This document shows positions 1 through 11,589 of a stretch of 64,000 nt of DNA, in pieces (position 1 is the stretch's first letter; the number at the start of each line of letters is the position of its first letter). The notes under the pieces were generated by a model, which was not told the DNA's origin, did not search any database, and saw only the letters and a list, made by a program, of their open reading frames with translations. The stretch is from NCBI RefSeq assembly GCF_905475345.1, contig NC_066587.1:4718070-4782069 (forward strand), given 5' to 3'. The DNA is from Vespula vulgaris. Its lineage: Eukaryota; Arthropoda; Insecta; Hymenoptera; Vespidae. Made by a program: the position numbers and the translations under genes.

Positions 1-92
1 CGAAGGCATAGAACGGAGGAATGGCGCGATACTTTAAGAAGAGAGAAGAAGATGAAGAAGAAGAAGGTGGGGGGAAGTAAAGAGAAGAGGAC

Positions 93-115
93 AGAGAGAG
101 AGAGAGGGAGAGAGA
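93..115. repeat. (AG)n microsatellite
   Basis: AG dinucleotides with one G interruption, within a longer purine-rich start of the window (from about 38). Confidence 0.85.
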
Positions 116-347
116 TGGCCGTAAATTTCCGTTATGGGACTCCTCGTAAAGCCGGCTCCGGCGGCGCGATAAAAAGGCCAGTCCACAGGTTGCTGCTCCC
201 GAGGATGACTTTTTATCTCCTTCTTTTTCGGCTGAGAATCGCTGGGAAAACTGTCGAGCGTAGAGAGGCGGCTGTCGTCTTCTCAAAGGTGTCTCTTAAA
301 ATTCGTGGGACACCTCGATCGGTGGGAGGAAGAAGCATCGCCGTAGA

Positions 348-348
<1 letters not shown>

Positions 349-398
<50 letters not shown>
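349..398. repeat. (GA)n microsatellite
   Basis: About 24 GA units, one GACA interruption. It faces the CT tract that begins at 497. Confidence 0.9.
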
Positions 399-399
<1 letters not shown>

Positions 400-496
400 G
401 CTCGTTAAGGCGGCTTTGCTCATCGGCTCGTCGCTGCCTCGTAATTGCTGCCACTCGCCCACGCGAAATCGCGCCAGGCGTAAATACGGCTTAATG

Positions 497-538
497 TCCT
501 CTCCCCTCTCTTTCTCTTTTCCCTCCTTCCCTCCCTCC

Positions 539-574
<36 letters not shown>
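497..574. repeat. 78-nt pure pyrimidine tract with (CT)n core
   Basis: No purine for 78 nt: C/T-mixed, then CCCT repeats, then (CT)n. Inverted relative to the GA tract at 349-398, 98 nt away. Confidence 0.9.
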
Positions 575-1560
575 ATTTCATTCTCTCGCACACAGTTTCT
601 TTCTGTTCTTCTCGGCCCTTTAGATTACTCGGCCGCTTCTCTCGAATGCCGACGAGCCTCCGAGTTCCCTGAATTTTTTCTCCTCTTCTCCTCGCTGGAG
701 ATCCTGCGGTGGCAACGATTTGATTAAGTCGAATGATAATTTGTATCGTCGACGTTCAGGAACTGACGGCGGTATTAAAAATTACAACTCGCGTAAAGTT
801 TCTTGACCCCTTAGGTCGGTTTTATTTAAAATATTTATACAATCGATGTCATAATGTGATCGAGAAATATGTTTGTACATTGGTTTAGCACAATTTTCAT
901 CTGAATTGCTTTATATATTTCCATACATCTACTTCTCTTTATTTATAATACTACTATTAGATTTCAACGCTTATTTAATATTAAATCGGGTTCTATAATA
1001 AATCCTATTTTGACAGGTGCCTGTCGAGAAACGTCCGATTTTCCAACTCCTGTTCGCGATTCGCGAGAATAATAAATTTTCGATTGACCTAGGCTGCCCA
1101 GATATACCAAAAATATGTGCGGTCAATCGATGTACAGGGAAATAGCATTTCGTCGGTTAATTCACGTGAATTATATCCCATAGAGCACGTAAATAAACAT
1201 GGCTGCAGATAAATTTGCATTCGCGTTACTTTTCTAGAGACGAAGACAATTTTTTTTAGAATAACATCCTTTCCAAAGAATCAAACAGGCGAAATTCAAT
1301 TTGCTAAAGGTTATTTCAAAGTTCTCCCTCAGATATAAGAATACTTCGTTCTGATCTATTATAAAATTCATATACCGTTGCCCTTTTTTTATTTTTTTGC
1401 AGAGCTTACTAGATTTTATTTAGAGAAACGTAACTTGTCGACTAGTCCGGCCAAACCGGATATGATAAATTAATTAAAGAATTTGGGTCGCCGACGGCAG
1501 TCGCGGGAATTCTGAATTATTTAACGCTGAAATTAGATCAATATGACCTGTTCTCTTTTG

Positions 1561-1587
1561 CTCTCTCTCTCTCTCTCTCTTTTTTTT
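1561..1587. repeat. (CT)10 followed by T-run
   Basis: Twenty bases of CT, then seven or more T. Confidence 0.9.
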
Positions 1588-1770
1588 CATTTTTTATACT
1601 GTTAATTTTCAGAAAGGGTTTACATTAAGACTAAAATTCGAGTTATAAAACAATCGTTTCTCTTTTCGATTCGAGTAGAGGTAATTGAATCGAATGGACG
1701 ATCCAGAATGAATGCGAAGTATAAATAATGTAGAGCCATCGGTCGTTAGGTTTAAAAGAGCTACCTGTTT

Positions 1771-1792
1771 TCTCTCTCTCTCTCTCTCTTTC
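1771..1792. repeat. (TC)n microsatellite
   Basis: About ten TC units ending in TTTC. Confidence 0.85.
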
Positions 1793-2375
1793 TTAGCCTC
1801 TTCCTACATTTCTTTCGGACTCCAGTGATTTTCATTCTTTGAATTAAGGTAGGCAACCTTACTACTGAAAGACAGATTGTTGTGGACTTCGAAGCTGCTT
1901 TCACAGTGGAAACAACGATTTCGATTAAACAAGGAAAGAGGATGACATGACCGATCGCGGAGAGGATTCGTTAAGCCGTTTATGCGTGTTCTTGAAAATC
2001 GACTGATTCATCCGTAAATCATTTCTCGTTGGAAATCTTTGCTGATAAAAAAAAAAGGAAAGAAGAAAAGAAAAAATAACGTTCCAACGATGATAAATCA
2101 AACGTGATGATCCATAAAAATTTCAATTGTTTAAAAGTAAAACGAATTTATTAATTTTTTTCCAACTCTTTTTCTTTCGGAATTAATAACGTGCAACGAG
2201 TTACATACTATTCCACTTTATAGAATATTTTATTTGATATGTTCCCTCTTTCCTCTACGTTTCTATTAAGTTCTATTAAGACACTAAACTTTTTTTCAAA
2301 ATGATTGGTGAGAGATCGCAGCAGGGATTCAGGAGAGATCGCTAAGGAAGGAAAGAAGATAAGAAGTTGAGTAGA

Positions 2376-2458
2376 AAGAAAAAAGAGAGAAAGAGAAATT
2401 GAATGAGTAAGACAGAGAGAAATAGAGAGAGAGACAGAGAAAGAGAGAAAGAGAGAGG
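2376..2458. repeat. GA-rich purine tract
   Basis: Interrupted GAGA/GAAA units with a few ACA and AAT breaks. The complement encodes poly-Ser/Leu in the minus-strand frames. Confidence 0.8.
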
Positions 2459-3496
2459 GTGTCGATAGTTTTCTCTTAGCGATAATAATTCCGACCTCCC
2501 GCGCAAATCGCGTAAAGGAACGCTCCTCTCGCTACAACGAGAAACGTCGGTGGGGTCCATAGAGACCGCCTACGTCGAGACCAGATTCTGTATTTGGCCA
2601 GTTACCGGACCCCCCCTTTGACTCTGCTGTACGCTTCGATTAGGTTTACTTACGAGCGATCTGCTAAGGAGACGCCAGGTTCCACGTCTGCGGGGTACCT
2701 GCGCCTTGTGCCTCCTCCTCTTTCCCTTATTCTCGTTTACTCGGTTACGTTCTCTCTTTGGGTTCTCTACGTAAGCTTATATAGGGTGGACGATCGAAAG
2801 TAATCGATCCTTTAGTTACTTAATTTAGATAAGCTATTTTATCACCTTCCAAATGAAATATCTTCTTCGTTTCGTCGAAATTACTTTTTTATTTCGTTAT
2901 TATTAATCGCGAGATAATCGATGATAAAACGTAAAGTATAATGTATATTACGATTTCCATATAAATGTCGATTGTTGCGTTATTTTATTAAGTTAAAGAA
3001 ATATTATTTCGACAATACAGTTCACCTTGTATAAAACAAACTGTCCACGTTAAAGCTCGATACACTACGCTTCTATTGCCTACCTCCTTGCTCGACCAGC
3101 CGACTCTCCCATTAGGAGTGTGTCAAACCCTGCGACATTTATTGAGCGCCAGCGGAATGCCCTCGGCTCGAGCCTACTCTACCCGTTGTCGGTGCTCGTT
3201 GCTGCCCGCTGATTTTGTCCAGATGTGGACTGAGCGTTTGCGCCAAGTTGCTCACCTAAAATGGCTAAGCCTTGGCCAATCTATAAAACATCGTCCGTTC
3301 TATCGACGTGTGTACCTACTCCCTAAACGCTCTCGCTTCGTTCACATTCGATCGACGTTACTTTTTGTGAATTCTCTCGTCTGAGTCGGATCATCGATAT
3401 CGACCGATGACGTATCAGGACGAAAAGGGAAGGAAGAGAGAAACGGATCAAAACCTTCTTCGATCGCTCACTGTTTCTTCGAAATACATCGAATAC

Positions 3497-3547
3497 GTAT
3501 ACATATTATGTATATGTATATATATATATATATGTATGTATACATAG
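3497..3547. repeat. (TA)n/(TATG)n tract
   Basis: TA units flanked by TATG/CATA tetranucleotides, giving a near-symmetric AT-rich dyad. Confidence 0.8.
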
Positions 3548-3804
3548 GTACAACTTTAACGAGACGACGAGAGACGTCGGCTCACGGTAGTCGATCTTCG
3601 AACGCCGCATTGACATTTTCTTGTTAGTTAAACGTCTTAATATATGGATTCGCGTAAACTTACCGACACGAGGGTTTGTCAAGTCGCGTTAAAATAGCTA
3701 GTCCAAATTATGTGGGATCGCATGCTAGTGTAGAATTCAAAATCTCGTCTACCAACACAGAGAAATTCTACGAGTTCAATGTACGAGCTTTTAATCGATC
3801 GTTT

Positions 3805-3881
3805 GTCATTGTCAGTTCTTGGATACTGAATTGTAGGAAACGACCGATCAAAGTCGTCCTTTATGTTAAATAGTAGCTAAG
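3805..3881 (+). promoter_or_regulatory. Possible TATA-less start (Inr + DPE-like) and first exon
   Basis: TCAGTT at 3812 matches the insect initiator TCAKTY, with A+1 at 3814. GACC sits at +29 in the DPE position (4 of 5 consensus). Sixty-eight nt after +1 comes a strong donor, CTAAG|GTAAGC (3881/3882). Together they would make a short non-coding first exon. Each element is short and could be chance. Confidence 0.17.
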
Positions 3882-4452
3882 GTAAGCATGATCGTGTTCG
3901 CTTTAATGAATCTTTGGAATAGATTTCTTCGAGGTATTGATAAAATCTTAAGTAGTGTCTTGAGATGTTTACCTTCAATATTTTTTTTCTAAGAAGAAGA
4001 ATCAAAAAGTTAACTATGTTTGGAAAATTGTTTGTAATCTAATACACGAATTCTCTAATACAAGTATTTCTCTCTTTCTTTCTAATCTATGTATGTCCAT
4101 TTTCGTCTCTCTTCCTCTCTTGACGGGTTCTCACCGTCGCACTGACGGTAATTAATGGAAAAATGCTGAGCGATAGAGCGCAAGGACTTCTTTTCTGTCT
4201 CTCCCGATAGAAGTTACGAGCGCAAGAATAACGCTTTTTCTGTGACACTGTGCCGAGTTAGGCGGTTGTATCGACGTAGAAGACGTACGTAGAAGAACGT
4301 AGCTGGAAACTCGCATTCGCGAGAGCACGAGGCCATGCTTGCTTCTCAATGACCTTCGAATTCCGTCGGATACCTTCCAGGTTCTACTGACTATGAAATG
4401 ATTTTTTATCATCCAATGAAAATTTCATTATGCATGTGTAAGCATTAAGTAT

Positions 4453-4456
<4 letters not shown>

Positions 4457-4503
<47 letters not shown>
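4457..4503. repeat. (AT)23 microsatellite
   Basis: Forty-seven bp of uninterrupted AT alternation, one of the two longest TA arrays here (the other is at 39551). Confidence 0.95.
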
Positions 4504-4504
<1 letters not shown>

Positions 4505-4720
4505 GGATTAAAAGAATGTTAAAATCGTTTAAATAATCGGATTTTCATTCGTCGAATTGCTTGATACGTTTTTAGAAAAAAACCACAAGCATTTATTTCT
4601 TTTCAACGGGGATTCACACGAATTGCAGTGGATTCATCGCAATTCAGCGATAGCACAAGCTTTTTCTCGCTTCCTTGGTAAAGCCGAAGGGCCAGCTCTG
4701 ACACAATAAATGTCCTCGAA

Positions 4721-4773
4721 TCTGTCTGTCTCTCTCTCTCTCTCTGTCTCTCTCTTTCCCTCTCTCTCCTTCT
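4721..4773. repeat. (CT)n/(GTCT)n tract
   Basis: TCTG and CT units with few interruptions. Confidence 0.85.
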
Positions 4774-5322
4774 GGGATTCCACATGGATGTATTTCTGGT
4801 TCGGTGCATCGGCGGGTGATCGTCATCTCTGAAGAAAGGATTTATTCGTCGTCGATTTACAATGCTTTATGGTGTCGATCTCGCTGGTTCAACAAATAAT
4901 TGCCAATTAAACGCGCGGGTCATCGATCGTTCGCCGTTCACCAATTGCGCAAAGTATCGATCGGTGTGCGTATCCTCTCTATTTTCTCTTCGTTAGATCT
5001 ATTTTTTGACCGGACGATATTTCTTTTTTTCTATCGAAGATTAACAAATTATAGAGATACTTACAAAGTTGTATAGTTGATTAATGAAAATTTAAATGCA
5101 TCAAGATTTCGACGGATGTTCTATATCGGAGAAAAAGATTTTCGAGGTGAATCGATCGTCGGCATCGACCGTCTCGTAGAGCCGACGAAAGAAAAGACAG
5201 AGAAGACGCCCCCGTGCATTGTTTACCAGGTCGACCGAACGGAATACAATACTTACCGCCTGCCTAACATGAATAAATGTATTTACGATTTGACGTAGGT
5301 GTGCCCGCATACCCCTGTCACC

Positions 5323-5379
5323 CTGAAATAAAAAAATAAAAAGAAAAAACGAAGAAGAAAAAAAAAAGAAAAAGAAATC
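5323..5379. repeat. A-rich purine tract
   Basis: A-runs broken by single G, C or T bases. Confidence 0.75.
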
Positions 5380-5783
5380 ACCGAGGTACGAGCCCGCTGT
5401 TGAATTCCGCGCGTAGAAGACTCGTCTCGCCGTTGTCGCTCGCAGAGTTCTCTCCTCCTCCTCAACCTTCTGCCATCCTTCCTTCGTGGAAAAAGATCGT
5501 CGCACGCAGGTGGAGAACGAGTTTCACCGCGGGACAAGGACAAAAAATCTCTCGTAGTATCGACAGCTCGATCTCTTTGATCCTACGAAATTGCCTTTAA
5601 TCGTTCTTCCATTTACCTCCCGTAATTCGCCAACCTAATTTTCAAGAAACGCTTCCTCCTTTCTTCGCCATTTCCTTGTTAGGTAACATTAATCAGAATT
5701 ACTACAGTAAGAAACAATAGTGAAGTGTTACAGATATATCTAGGCGAGTAGTACGTATCACTTTCATTTCTTCGAATCCTCTG

Positions 5784-5820
5784 TTTTTTTTTTTCTTTTC
5801 TTGTTTTTATTTTTAATGAG

Positions 5821-5864
<44 letters not shown>

Positions 5865-5868
5865 GAAT
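5784..5868. repeat. T-rich run then (GA)n
   Basis: A T/C-rich stretch (5784-5815) switches to GAAA and then (GA)n (5818-5868), an abrupt strand-asymmetry reversal within a few bases. Confidence 0.85.
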
Positions 5869-6099
5869 AAAGATTTTCCAAAGAAAATTGGATGAGCGTT
5901 ATTCACGTTACGTCACGTTCTCACTCTTTTCCTCCTTTTCTCGTCGACTACCATTTTTGGTACCTTTTCCGTCGTCCTTTCGGTCTCTCCTTTTCTCAAA
6001 AGGTGCTCCGAAAGTTTATGGCTGCAGAAAAGGAAGCGAAGGAGAGATATATGTGTTGCACACAGCACGCACTCAGTTACGTACGCGGGGATGCTGCGT

Positions 6100-6180
6100 A
6101 GACTCAGCGAATAAATATAATGCCGCGCGCGGTGCGGCGCGACGCGGCGTGGGCGGCCATTGTTCGCACGCATAAACTCG
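6100..6180 (+). promoter_or_regulatory. GC-rich block with GC box and Sox-type site
   Basis: GC-rich stretch (CCGCGCGCGG, GTGGGCGG) ending in CCATTGTTC, a good match to the SoxB core, in otherwise AT-leaning DNA. It could be a small CpG promoter or enhancer. The strong acceptor at 6335 lies 170 nt downstream. Confidence 0.2.
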
Positions 6181-6316
6181 AAACGCCAGAGAAACCGACC
6201 GTAAATCGAAGATTTCGAAGTTAATGGTCGGTACCGCGAGATACGTTCCTTCTCCCGTGGGAAGACCTCGTTCCGTTCCTTCTTCATATCGACGAGGGTA
6301 TACAACCGTTACTTCT

Positions 6317-6383
6317 TTCTGTTTTCCTGTTGCAGGGACGCTACCAAGACTTCGGATATCCCACGGGAGTAGACCACTTATAG
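6317..6383 (+). other. Strong acceptor followed by a short possible last exon
   Basis: CTTCTTTCTGTTTTCCTGTTGCAG is among the best acceptors in the window, and the junction is at 6335/6336. In phase 0 the downstream sequence reads GRYQDFGYPTGVDHL and stops at TAG (6381). The other phases stay open for 11 and 25 codons. It lies 200 nt downstream of a GC-rich block (6118-6160). The product is unknown, and it may be non-coding or a decoy. Confidence 0.17.
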
Positions 6384-6789
6384 ATAATACGGTAGAACTT
6401 CTTCTAGTATCCTAATCGTATTGTTTAAGAAAAGAAACATAGTATTCTCAAAAGTATTCTTATCATTTTGCATAAAGATAAAAATCGATGAGGATGCGAT
6501 GAGTAGAGATCAAATTTGATGAAAAATAAGAATTAAGAGGAATGACGATTAAAAGGGACAATGGCCCAAAAGGAAGAATAGTATATATCGTTCGAAGAAT
6601 ATTATTTATATATTTACAAACATTTTCATTCGCCTAAAATAATTTTATTATATCAACAAAAAAAGAGAACCAATTCTACTACCCTAATAACATTAAGAAT
6701 CATATATCAATTCCAAATAAACTAGTTGGCTCGCGTGTTATCCGCATTAATAAACCGTTACTTCGTATCTTTTATTTCTATTCTTATAA

Positions 6790-6856
6790 CGAAGAAGAAA
6801 GAAACAAAAAGAAAAGAAAAGACAAAAAGAAAAAAAAAGAAAAAAAGAAAAAGAAC
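6790..6856. repeat. A-rich (AAAAG)n-like tract
   Basis: A-runs punctuated by G, nearly pure purine for 65 nt. Confidence 0.8.
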
Positions 6857-7802
6857 GCATTTACGCACGCAACAATTCGTCATCGAGCGAAAAAAGTCAC
6901 TTGAAAATCGTTCGCTCGAATAAATTTCAAACGTTCGAACCAAACTCGCAATTAGAGACTCGTAGATACTATATCCATCTCGTAAATCCTGTTCTCATGA
7001 CCGCATAAAGTATAGCTCATGGTATATAGCGATGATACATCGATTTTCCACGGCTGTATTAGCAAGCTGACGAAGTCAAAGGGTAAGCACGAGATCGGCG
7101 CGGTAGCAGGCGCTTATAGAAAACCCTCGAGGAAGATCTCGAGGTGTTCGGGATACTGTTCCGTAGTTCCGCGAGAACGATCTCTCTCTCGAGTTTGAGT
7201 TACGCGTGTATCATGCGCGTTACGGAGGCTACGAGGCTATGGAGCAACGAGAAGGGGTCTGGGTGAGGGATGAAGAGAGGTGTGGAGGGATACAAAGGTG
7301 GGAGAAGAGGAGAGACGGGAGACCTCTTATTACCAATGCGAAATCAATTTCAATTTTGCCTGGGTTCACCACCTGCGATGCGAAACGGCGACCTGCACGT
7401 TACTGCTCGACTCTCTCGCACCTTGCTTCCACCGAGATTACCTCGCAGGCTCGCGTACTTTGGTATTAGGAGGCCATGAAAGCTACGCGTCTATTACCTG
7501 CTCGATCCTTTCCACGCGAGTTCGTCGTACGTAGTCACGTATTTATGTAAGTACGTCTCTTCTATCATCACCCAGAGAAATATCAGTACTCGTGTATCAG
7601 GGTCGTAACGAATCTGCTAACTACTAATTATTGGATTTCTTATTTAAATAATTATTATATTAGATTGCCCTTACGCCATGCTATTTCTACGATCGTACAC
7701 GTATACGGGATTGTGTTTATCTCAATGTTATTTCGCGATAATGCGATATTACATTTTTCTTCGTTGGAAATTGACGAATTGAAGTAAAATGAGAAAAAAG
7801 AA

Positions 7803-7849
7803 GAGAATTCTTTTCTGTTTTCTTTTTCTTTTTCTTTTTCTTTTTCTTT
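7803..7849. repeat. (TTTTTC)n hexanucleotide tract
   Basis: Four to five TTTTTC units after a looser T/C stretch. Confidence 0.8.
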
Positions 7850-7895
7850 AGGGAATTATTTCAATTTCAATTTTAATTTCATCCAAAAATACGAA

Positions 7896-7920
7896 AAGAG
7901 AGAGAGAGAGAGAGAGAGAA
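7896..7920. repeat. (AG)n microsatellite
   Basis: Eleven to twelve AG units; a donor-like CC|GTAAGT follows at 7929. Confidence 0.9.
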
Positions 7921-8308
7921 AACGAACCGTAAGTACGAGAGACCTAGAAGGGTGCCAACAAAACGTTGCTACCTACGCGCTCGGAGAAACGCGTAACGAA
8001 GACAGCCGTAAAGATTGGAGAAAGGGTGGAACGATTCGAATGTCTTCAGTGGCGTCTTCGACGGTATCTTCGCTCGCAGCTTCGTCTTACCGTACCATCC
8101 TTCTTCGGTGGATCGCTCAAAATCGCATTTAAGCGTAATGGTCAATGGCTGCTCGTGATTAGAGGGCATTACCGGCTAGCGTTGGGGCCACCCACCAACC
8201 TTAATCAACCTCGAGCAAGAATACCTTTTCTTCTTTCTTTCTCTTTGTTCTTTTCTTCTTCCTACGTCTTCCCCTCGCGATCAGTATATGTACTTTTATA
8301 AAAAGGAA

Positions 8309-8338
8309 ATAATAACAACAACAACAATAATAATAATA
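8309..8338. repeat. (AAC)n(AAT)n compound repeat
   Basis: Four AAC-type then four AAT-type triplets, related by one transition. Confidence 0.85.
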
Positions 8339-8878
8339 CTTCGTTTTCATAATCTTATTGTATATTTCTTTCTTTGTTTTTCTTTTCTATATTTTCTTCT
8401 TTTACATGTGATATTAATTTTGAACGACGATCTTTCGACCGTAGCGAGATCGTTGGAACGTATCGATCGATTTATATTCGATCGAACACGAACGAGATAA
8501 ATCGATGTCGATAATCCTCGGCCAACGAGTTTTCAAGTAAAATTACATCTATCCCCGGTCCACTCGAGTAGCACATTTAATTCTAGAAATTCTCCTAGAT
8601 TATACCACCGTAAGTTTCGCCGAATGGTAGAGTAAAGGGAGAGATTGCCTTTCCGAGAAGCGCACGTAAGAGACGTTCATTTTTACGCTGGAAGAAGACA
8701 GAGCTGAATCGTCGGATGGGTTTATCGCTTCGACCAATTTCCACCTTCGCCGCTTATTCTCTTTCTTTCTCTCTTGGTTACGTTGGAAGCGTCTTTCACG
8801 AAGCGTTAGCTACGGAATGGAAATACGCCGCGACCAATAGGCTTTATGGTTATTGCCAGGTGGATAGGCGAGCACAAT

Positions 8879-8942
8879 CCTCTCTCTCTCTTTCTCTCTC
8901 TTTCTGTTTTTCTTTCTCCGTCTCTCTCTCTCTCTCTCTTCC
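8879..8942. repeat. (CT)n tract
   Basis: CT and TTTC units interrupted once by TCCGTC. Confidence 0.85.
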
Positions 8943-9095
8943 TTTTCCTTCTTCTCCATTCTGTTCAATGTTCCTGCGTTCTCGCGTCCTCCGCGACGAT
9001 AAACTCGCGCGAAACGCCTTCGACTTTCACCATAAAGATCGCAGGACGTGGCGTCGGGACGGCGAGTGTCGTCGAGAACACTTTAAACTGCACGT

Positions 9096-9103
9096 ATACC
9101 TAT

Positions 9104-9144
<41 letters not shown>

Positions 9145-9150
9145 TGTATA
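9096..9150. repeat. (TA)n with TATACA flanks
   Basis: Fifteen TA units (9112-9141) bordered by ATAC/ATGC words. Confidence 0.85.
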
Positions 9151-9383
9151 TACAAGCCTATATGAATATTGTCTATTCGTAGAATAAGCAAGTTCGAAAG
9201 TTGCGTCATATGGTTGTGTATTTTGAATTCAGTGTTAGTGTATCTAAATAAGTACCTATAATAAATTACGTAGTGGCGCGTGCGATAATTAAGTAACGGG
9301 AAGGCACGTCGATAGGAAGGAACTTCTTCGGAAGCTTTTCTAAACATCGTCGTCGAACTACTGGATGTTGCAATTTTCCGTAA

Positions 9384-9520
9384 GTCTTTCTCTCTCTCCA
9401 TCTATCTTTCTCCACCCTCCCCCCTCTCTCTCTCTCTTTCCATTTCTTTCTGTCTTTCTTTCTCTTTGTTTCTTTTTCTTTTTCTCTGTCTGTCTTTCTC
9501 TTCGTCGTTTTCTCTTTCTC
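9384..9520. repeat. Long pyrimidine-rich tract
   Basis: About 135 nt of C/T with scattered A and G, including (CT)n and TTTC units. Opposed by the GA tract at 9702. Confidence 0.85.
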
Positions 9521-9701
9521 GAAGCACGATCGGTCACGCCGACGCCGACGATGATGATTTCGATGCCGGTAGCGGAATTATGAAGCGTAAAATTACTCGA
9601 GAAGTACAAGAAGAGGGAGCTGGAGGAAAGATGAAGGCGTAGTTACACGAGTCGCGTAAAATCTTCGACTTCTGCCTTCGGTAGGTAGTAGAAAGTATCG
9701 C

Positions 9702-9803
9702 GAAAGAGAGAAAGAGAGAGAGACACCGACACACAACGCACGTACATAGTTGCACGGATAGATAGACAGACAGACAGACAGACAGATAGATAGACAGAGA
9801 GAC
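9702..9803. repeat. (GA)n followed by (GATA)/(GACA)n
   Basis: GA units (9702-9723), a 33-nt unique spacer, then mixed GATA/GACA tetranucleotides (9757-9803). Confidence 0.85.
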
Positions 9804-9926
9804 GGAGAACGATCGGTTTGTGTTATACCTGGTACCAAAGTAGATTGTAAAATGTCGTGTATTGATTTATTGGAAATCGCTTTAATACCACCGCCCACCG
9901 TTCCCCTTCAGCTCGTTTTCTTGCAG

Positions 9927-9968
9927 AGAAACGTTAACTCCCCGACATTTATCGCGGAAATTGCGAAA
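9927..9968 (+). other. Possible 42-nt microexon
   Basis: Acceptor CTCGTTTTCTTGCAG ends at 9926 and donor AAA|GTAAGA begins at 9969. The 42 nt between read as 14 codons (RNVNSPTFIAEIAK), entering and leaving in phase 0. The donor has A rather than G at -1. It may be chance pairing of two short signals. Confidence 0.12.
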
Positions 9969-10002
9969 GTAAGAGGCAACGAAGACTCCTTCAATGTACT
10001 TT

Positions 10003-10035
<33 letters not shown>

Positions 10036-10070
10036 TTGTAGTCGTCAAAGTCGTCGTCGTCGTCAAAGTC
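10003..10070. repeat. (TCG)n trinucleotide tract
   Basis: Interrupted GTC/TCG repeats, read as poly-Val on +. CpG-bearing triplet arrays are typical of this DNA's TCG bias. Confidence 0.9.
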
Positions 10071-10217
10071 ATTCCTCGAACGTACTGTACTCGACGCAGT
10101 ACCGTAAAGACGCGTAAGTAATCGCGGAGGGAAGAAAATCGCGCGGCGAATTCTGCGGTATAGACGGCGGAAACGAGCCGCGAAGATTACGACAAAAAAG
10201 GAACAATTTTAACGCGT

Positions 10218-10287
10218 CTCTTTATCTCTTTCTTTCTTTCTTTCTCTCTTTCTCTATCTATCTATCTCTTTCTTTCTTTCTTTTTCT
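10218..10287. repeat. Pyrimidine tract with (TTTC)n and (TATC)n
   Basis: TTTC arrays either side of a short TATC array. Confidence 0.85.
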
Positions 10288-10370
10288 TAATTCTCAAAAG
10301 CAACGGAGTTTAGCACGAACTCGTTATTCTCTCTTTCAATTTTAACATCAAAAAAGAATAATCTTTAATC

Positions 10371-10411
10371 ATAAGACTCCTTCAAAGTTTTCGAAACGAC
10401 TGGAGTCTTAT
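10371..10411. other. 10-bp hairpin with structured loop
   Basis: ATAAGACTCC (10371-10380) pairs fully with GGAGTCTTAT (10402-10411). The 21-nt loop contains a further GTTT/AAAC stem. The total arm is too short for a typical microRNA precursor. Confidence 0.4.
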
Positions 10412-11041
10412 TTGGTCGAGGATCGCATTGACGCGAAGATTGTAAAGTTCAAGATAATTTTGCGGTTCGGTTCTTAGTAACGCCCTTCTTTATGGTCCTT
10501 CCATCGGTTTTCGATTGACTCAGTTGGAAATAAAATTTCAAGTTACGGGCTTTCGAGCGAGGAGCATCGTCGGCCTACCGCAATCGGAACGCACTGTGAC
10601 GACTTTACGATACATTCGTGGTTCGTCGAATAAAGGAAGAACTTAATCGGCAATTAGAGTTGGTTCGTTACGAAAAGAGAAAAGAAAAGAAAAGAACAGA
10701 AAAGAAGAAAGAAAAAAATGAGACGTTACTGAAAATGCGCGTGATGAAATCGTTTGTCAATTTTTAATTTCCTTCCTTCAATTAATTTTTCCAATGCAAT
10801 ATAAGAAGTACATTTTGATTTTTCTCTCCTTTTCTTTTTCTTTTCCTTTTCTTCCTTTGTAAAATCAGATCGTCGTACGTACTAGAAATGAAATTTCCTG
10901 ACCCATAAGAATCACGACCAAATCGAGTCCTCGTTTAAACTTCTTCAAGCTATACGAGCATCGAGACAGTAAGTCTTTGCGCTACCGTAACAGAGTACAG
11001 CTTCCTTATAACTCCGATGGTTCGTCTCCTTAGTGGCCTTG

Positions 11042-11089
11042 CCTCTCTCTCTTTCTCTCCCTTTCTCTCTCTCTCTCTCTCTCTTTCTA
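11042..11089. repeat. (CT)n tract
   Basis: First of three same-strand CT arrays within 520 bp (also 11230 and 11525). Confidence 0.85.
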
Positions 11090-11229
11090 TCTTCTACTTG
11101 CCGCCTTCGAACGGGAATAATTCCTGGTTGTTGGCGAGAGGTGAAAAACAATCGTCATTATTCGCGCGGCAGTAGCACGTGCCGATCGCAGAGTTAGCAC
11201 TGAAAGCTTCAGGTTTGAGCGCGTGGCCG

Positions 11230-11266
11230 TTCTCTCTCTTTCTCTCTCTCTCTTTCTCCTTCTCTC
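11230..11266. repeat. (CT)n tract
   Basis: CT/TTTC units. A GTA/GTG-rich triplet stretch follows at 11305-11350. Confidence 0.8.
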
Positions 11267-11519
11267 ATGTAAATCCTTACGTTCCGTGTCTTTAGATGGA
11301 TGTATAATGGTGTTGGTAGTGGTAATAGTAGTGGTAACTAGTAGTAGCAATAGGTGCATAAGGTTCGCAAGGTACCTTTCTCGCTCGCGCTGTGTCGCGT
11401 CGGCGGCCTTGTAAGGCCACTCGCCTTCGCTTTGCGCTCGTGTTCGAGCGATCGAGCGCGAGCACGGCCGCGGATCGTAGAGCAAACGATCTAGGCGCGA
11501 GCACGCGTGCCGAGACACG

Positions 11520-11524
<5 letters not shown>

Positions 11525-11562
<38 letters not shown>
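11525..11562. repeat. (CT)19 microsatellite
   Basis: Uninterrupted CT, just downstream of a CpG-rich block (11370-11520). Confidence 0.95.
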
Positions 11563-11565
<3 letters not shown>

Positions 11566-11589
11566 TATCCCTCCATCTTTTTATTTCTT

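Larger units (their letters stand above)
575..4456. other. Non-genic stretch
   Basis: Apart from the listed repeats, mostly unique AT-rich DNA. It has an acceptor-like T-run TTTTTTTGCAG (1401), an E-box dyad GACAGG-TG-CCTGTC (1012-1025), a tandem TTCTATTAAG pair (2261-2280) and a frame without stops or early ATG (2992-3384) next to CCAAT and TATAAAA words at about 3276-3288. No gene is recognised. Confidence 0.6.
4774..8878. other. Non-genic stretch
   Basis: Unique sequence between repeats. Minus-strand donor GGCG|GTAAGTATT at about 5252, the GC-rich block at 6100-6180, and the acceptor at 6335. CpG-rich but unstructured at 7080-7540. No supported gene. Confidence 0.6.

Noticed and set aside
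283..727. ORFs of 102-118 codons on both strands
   Set aside because: Read from GA/CT arrays as poly-RE and poly-SL; low-complexity artefacts.
1383..1420. Acceptor-like TTTTTTTATTTTTTTGCAG
   Set aside because: Followed by stops within a few codons in the frame checked, with no partner donor; probably a T-run.
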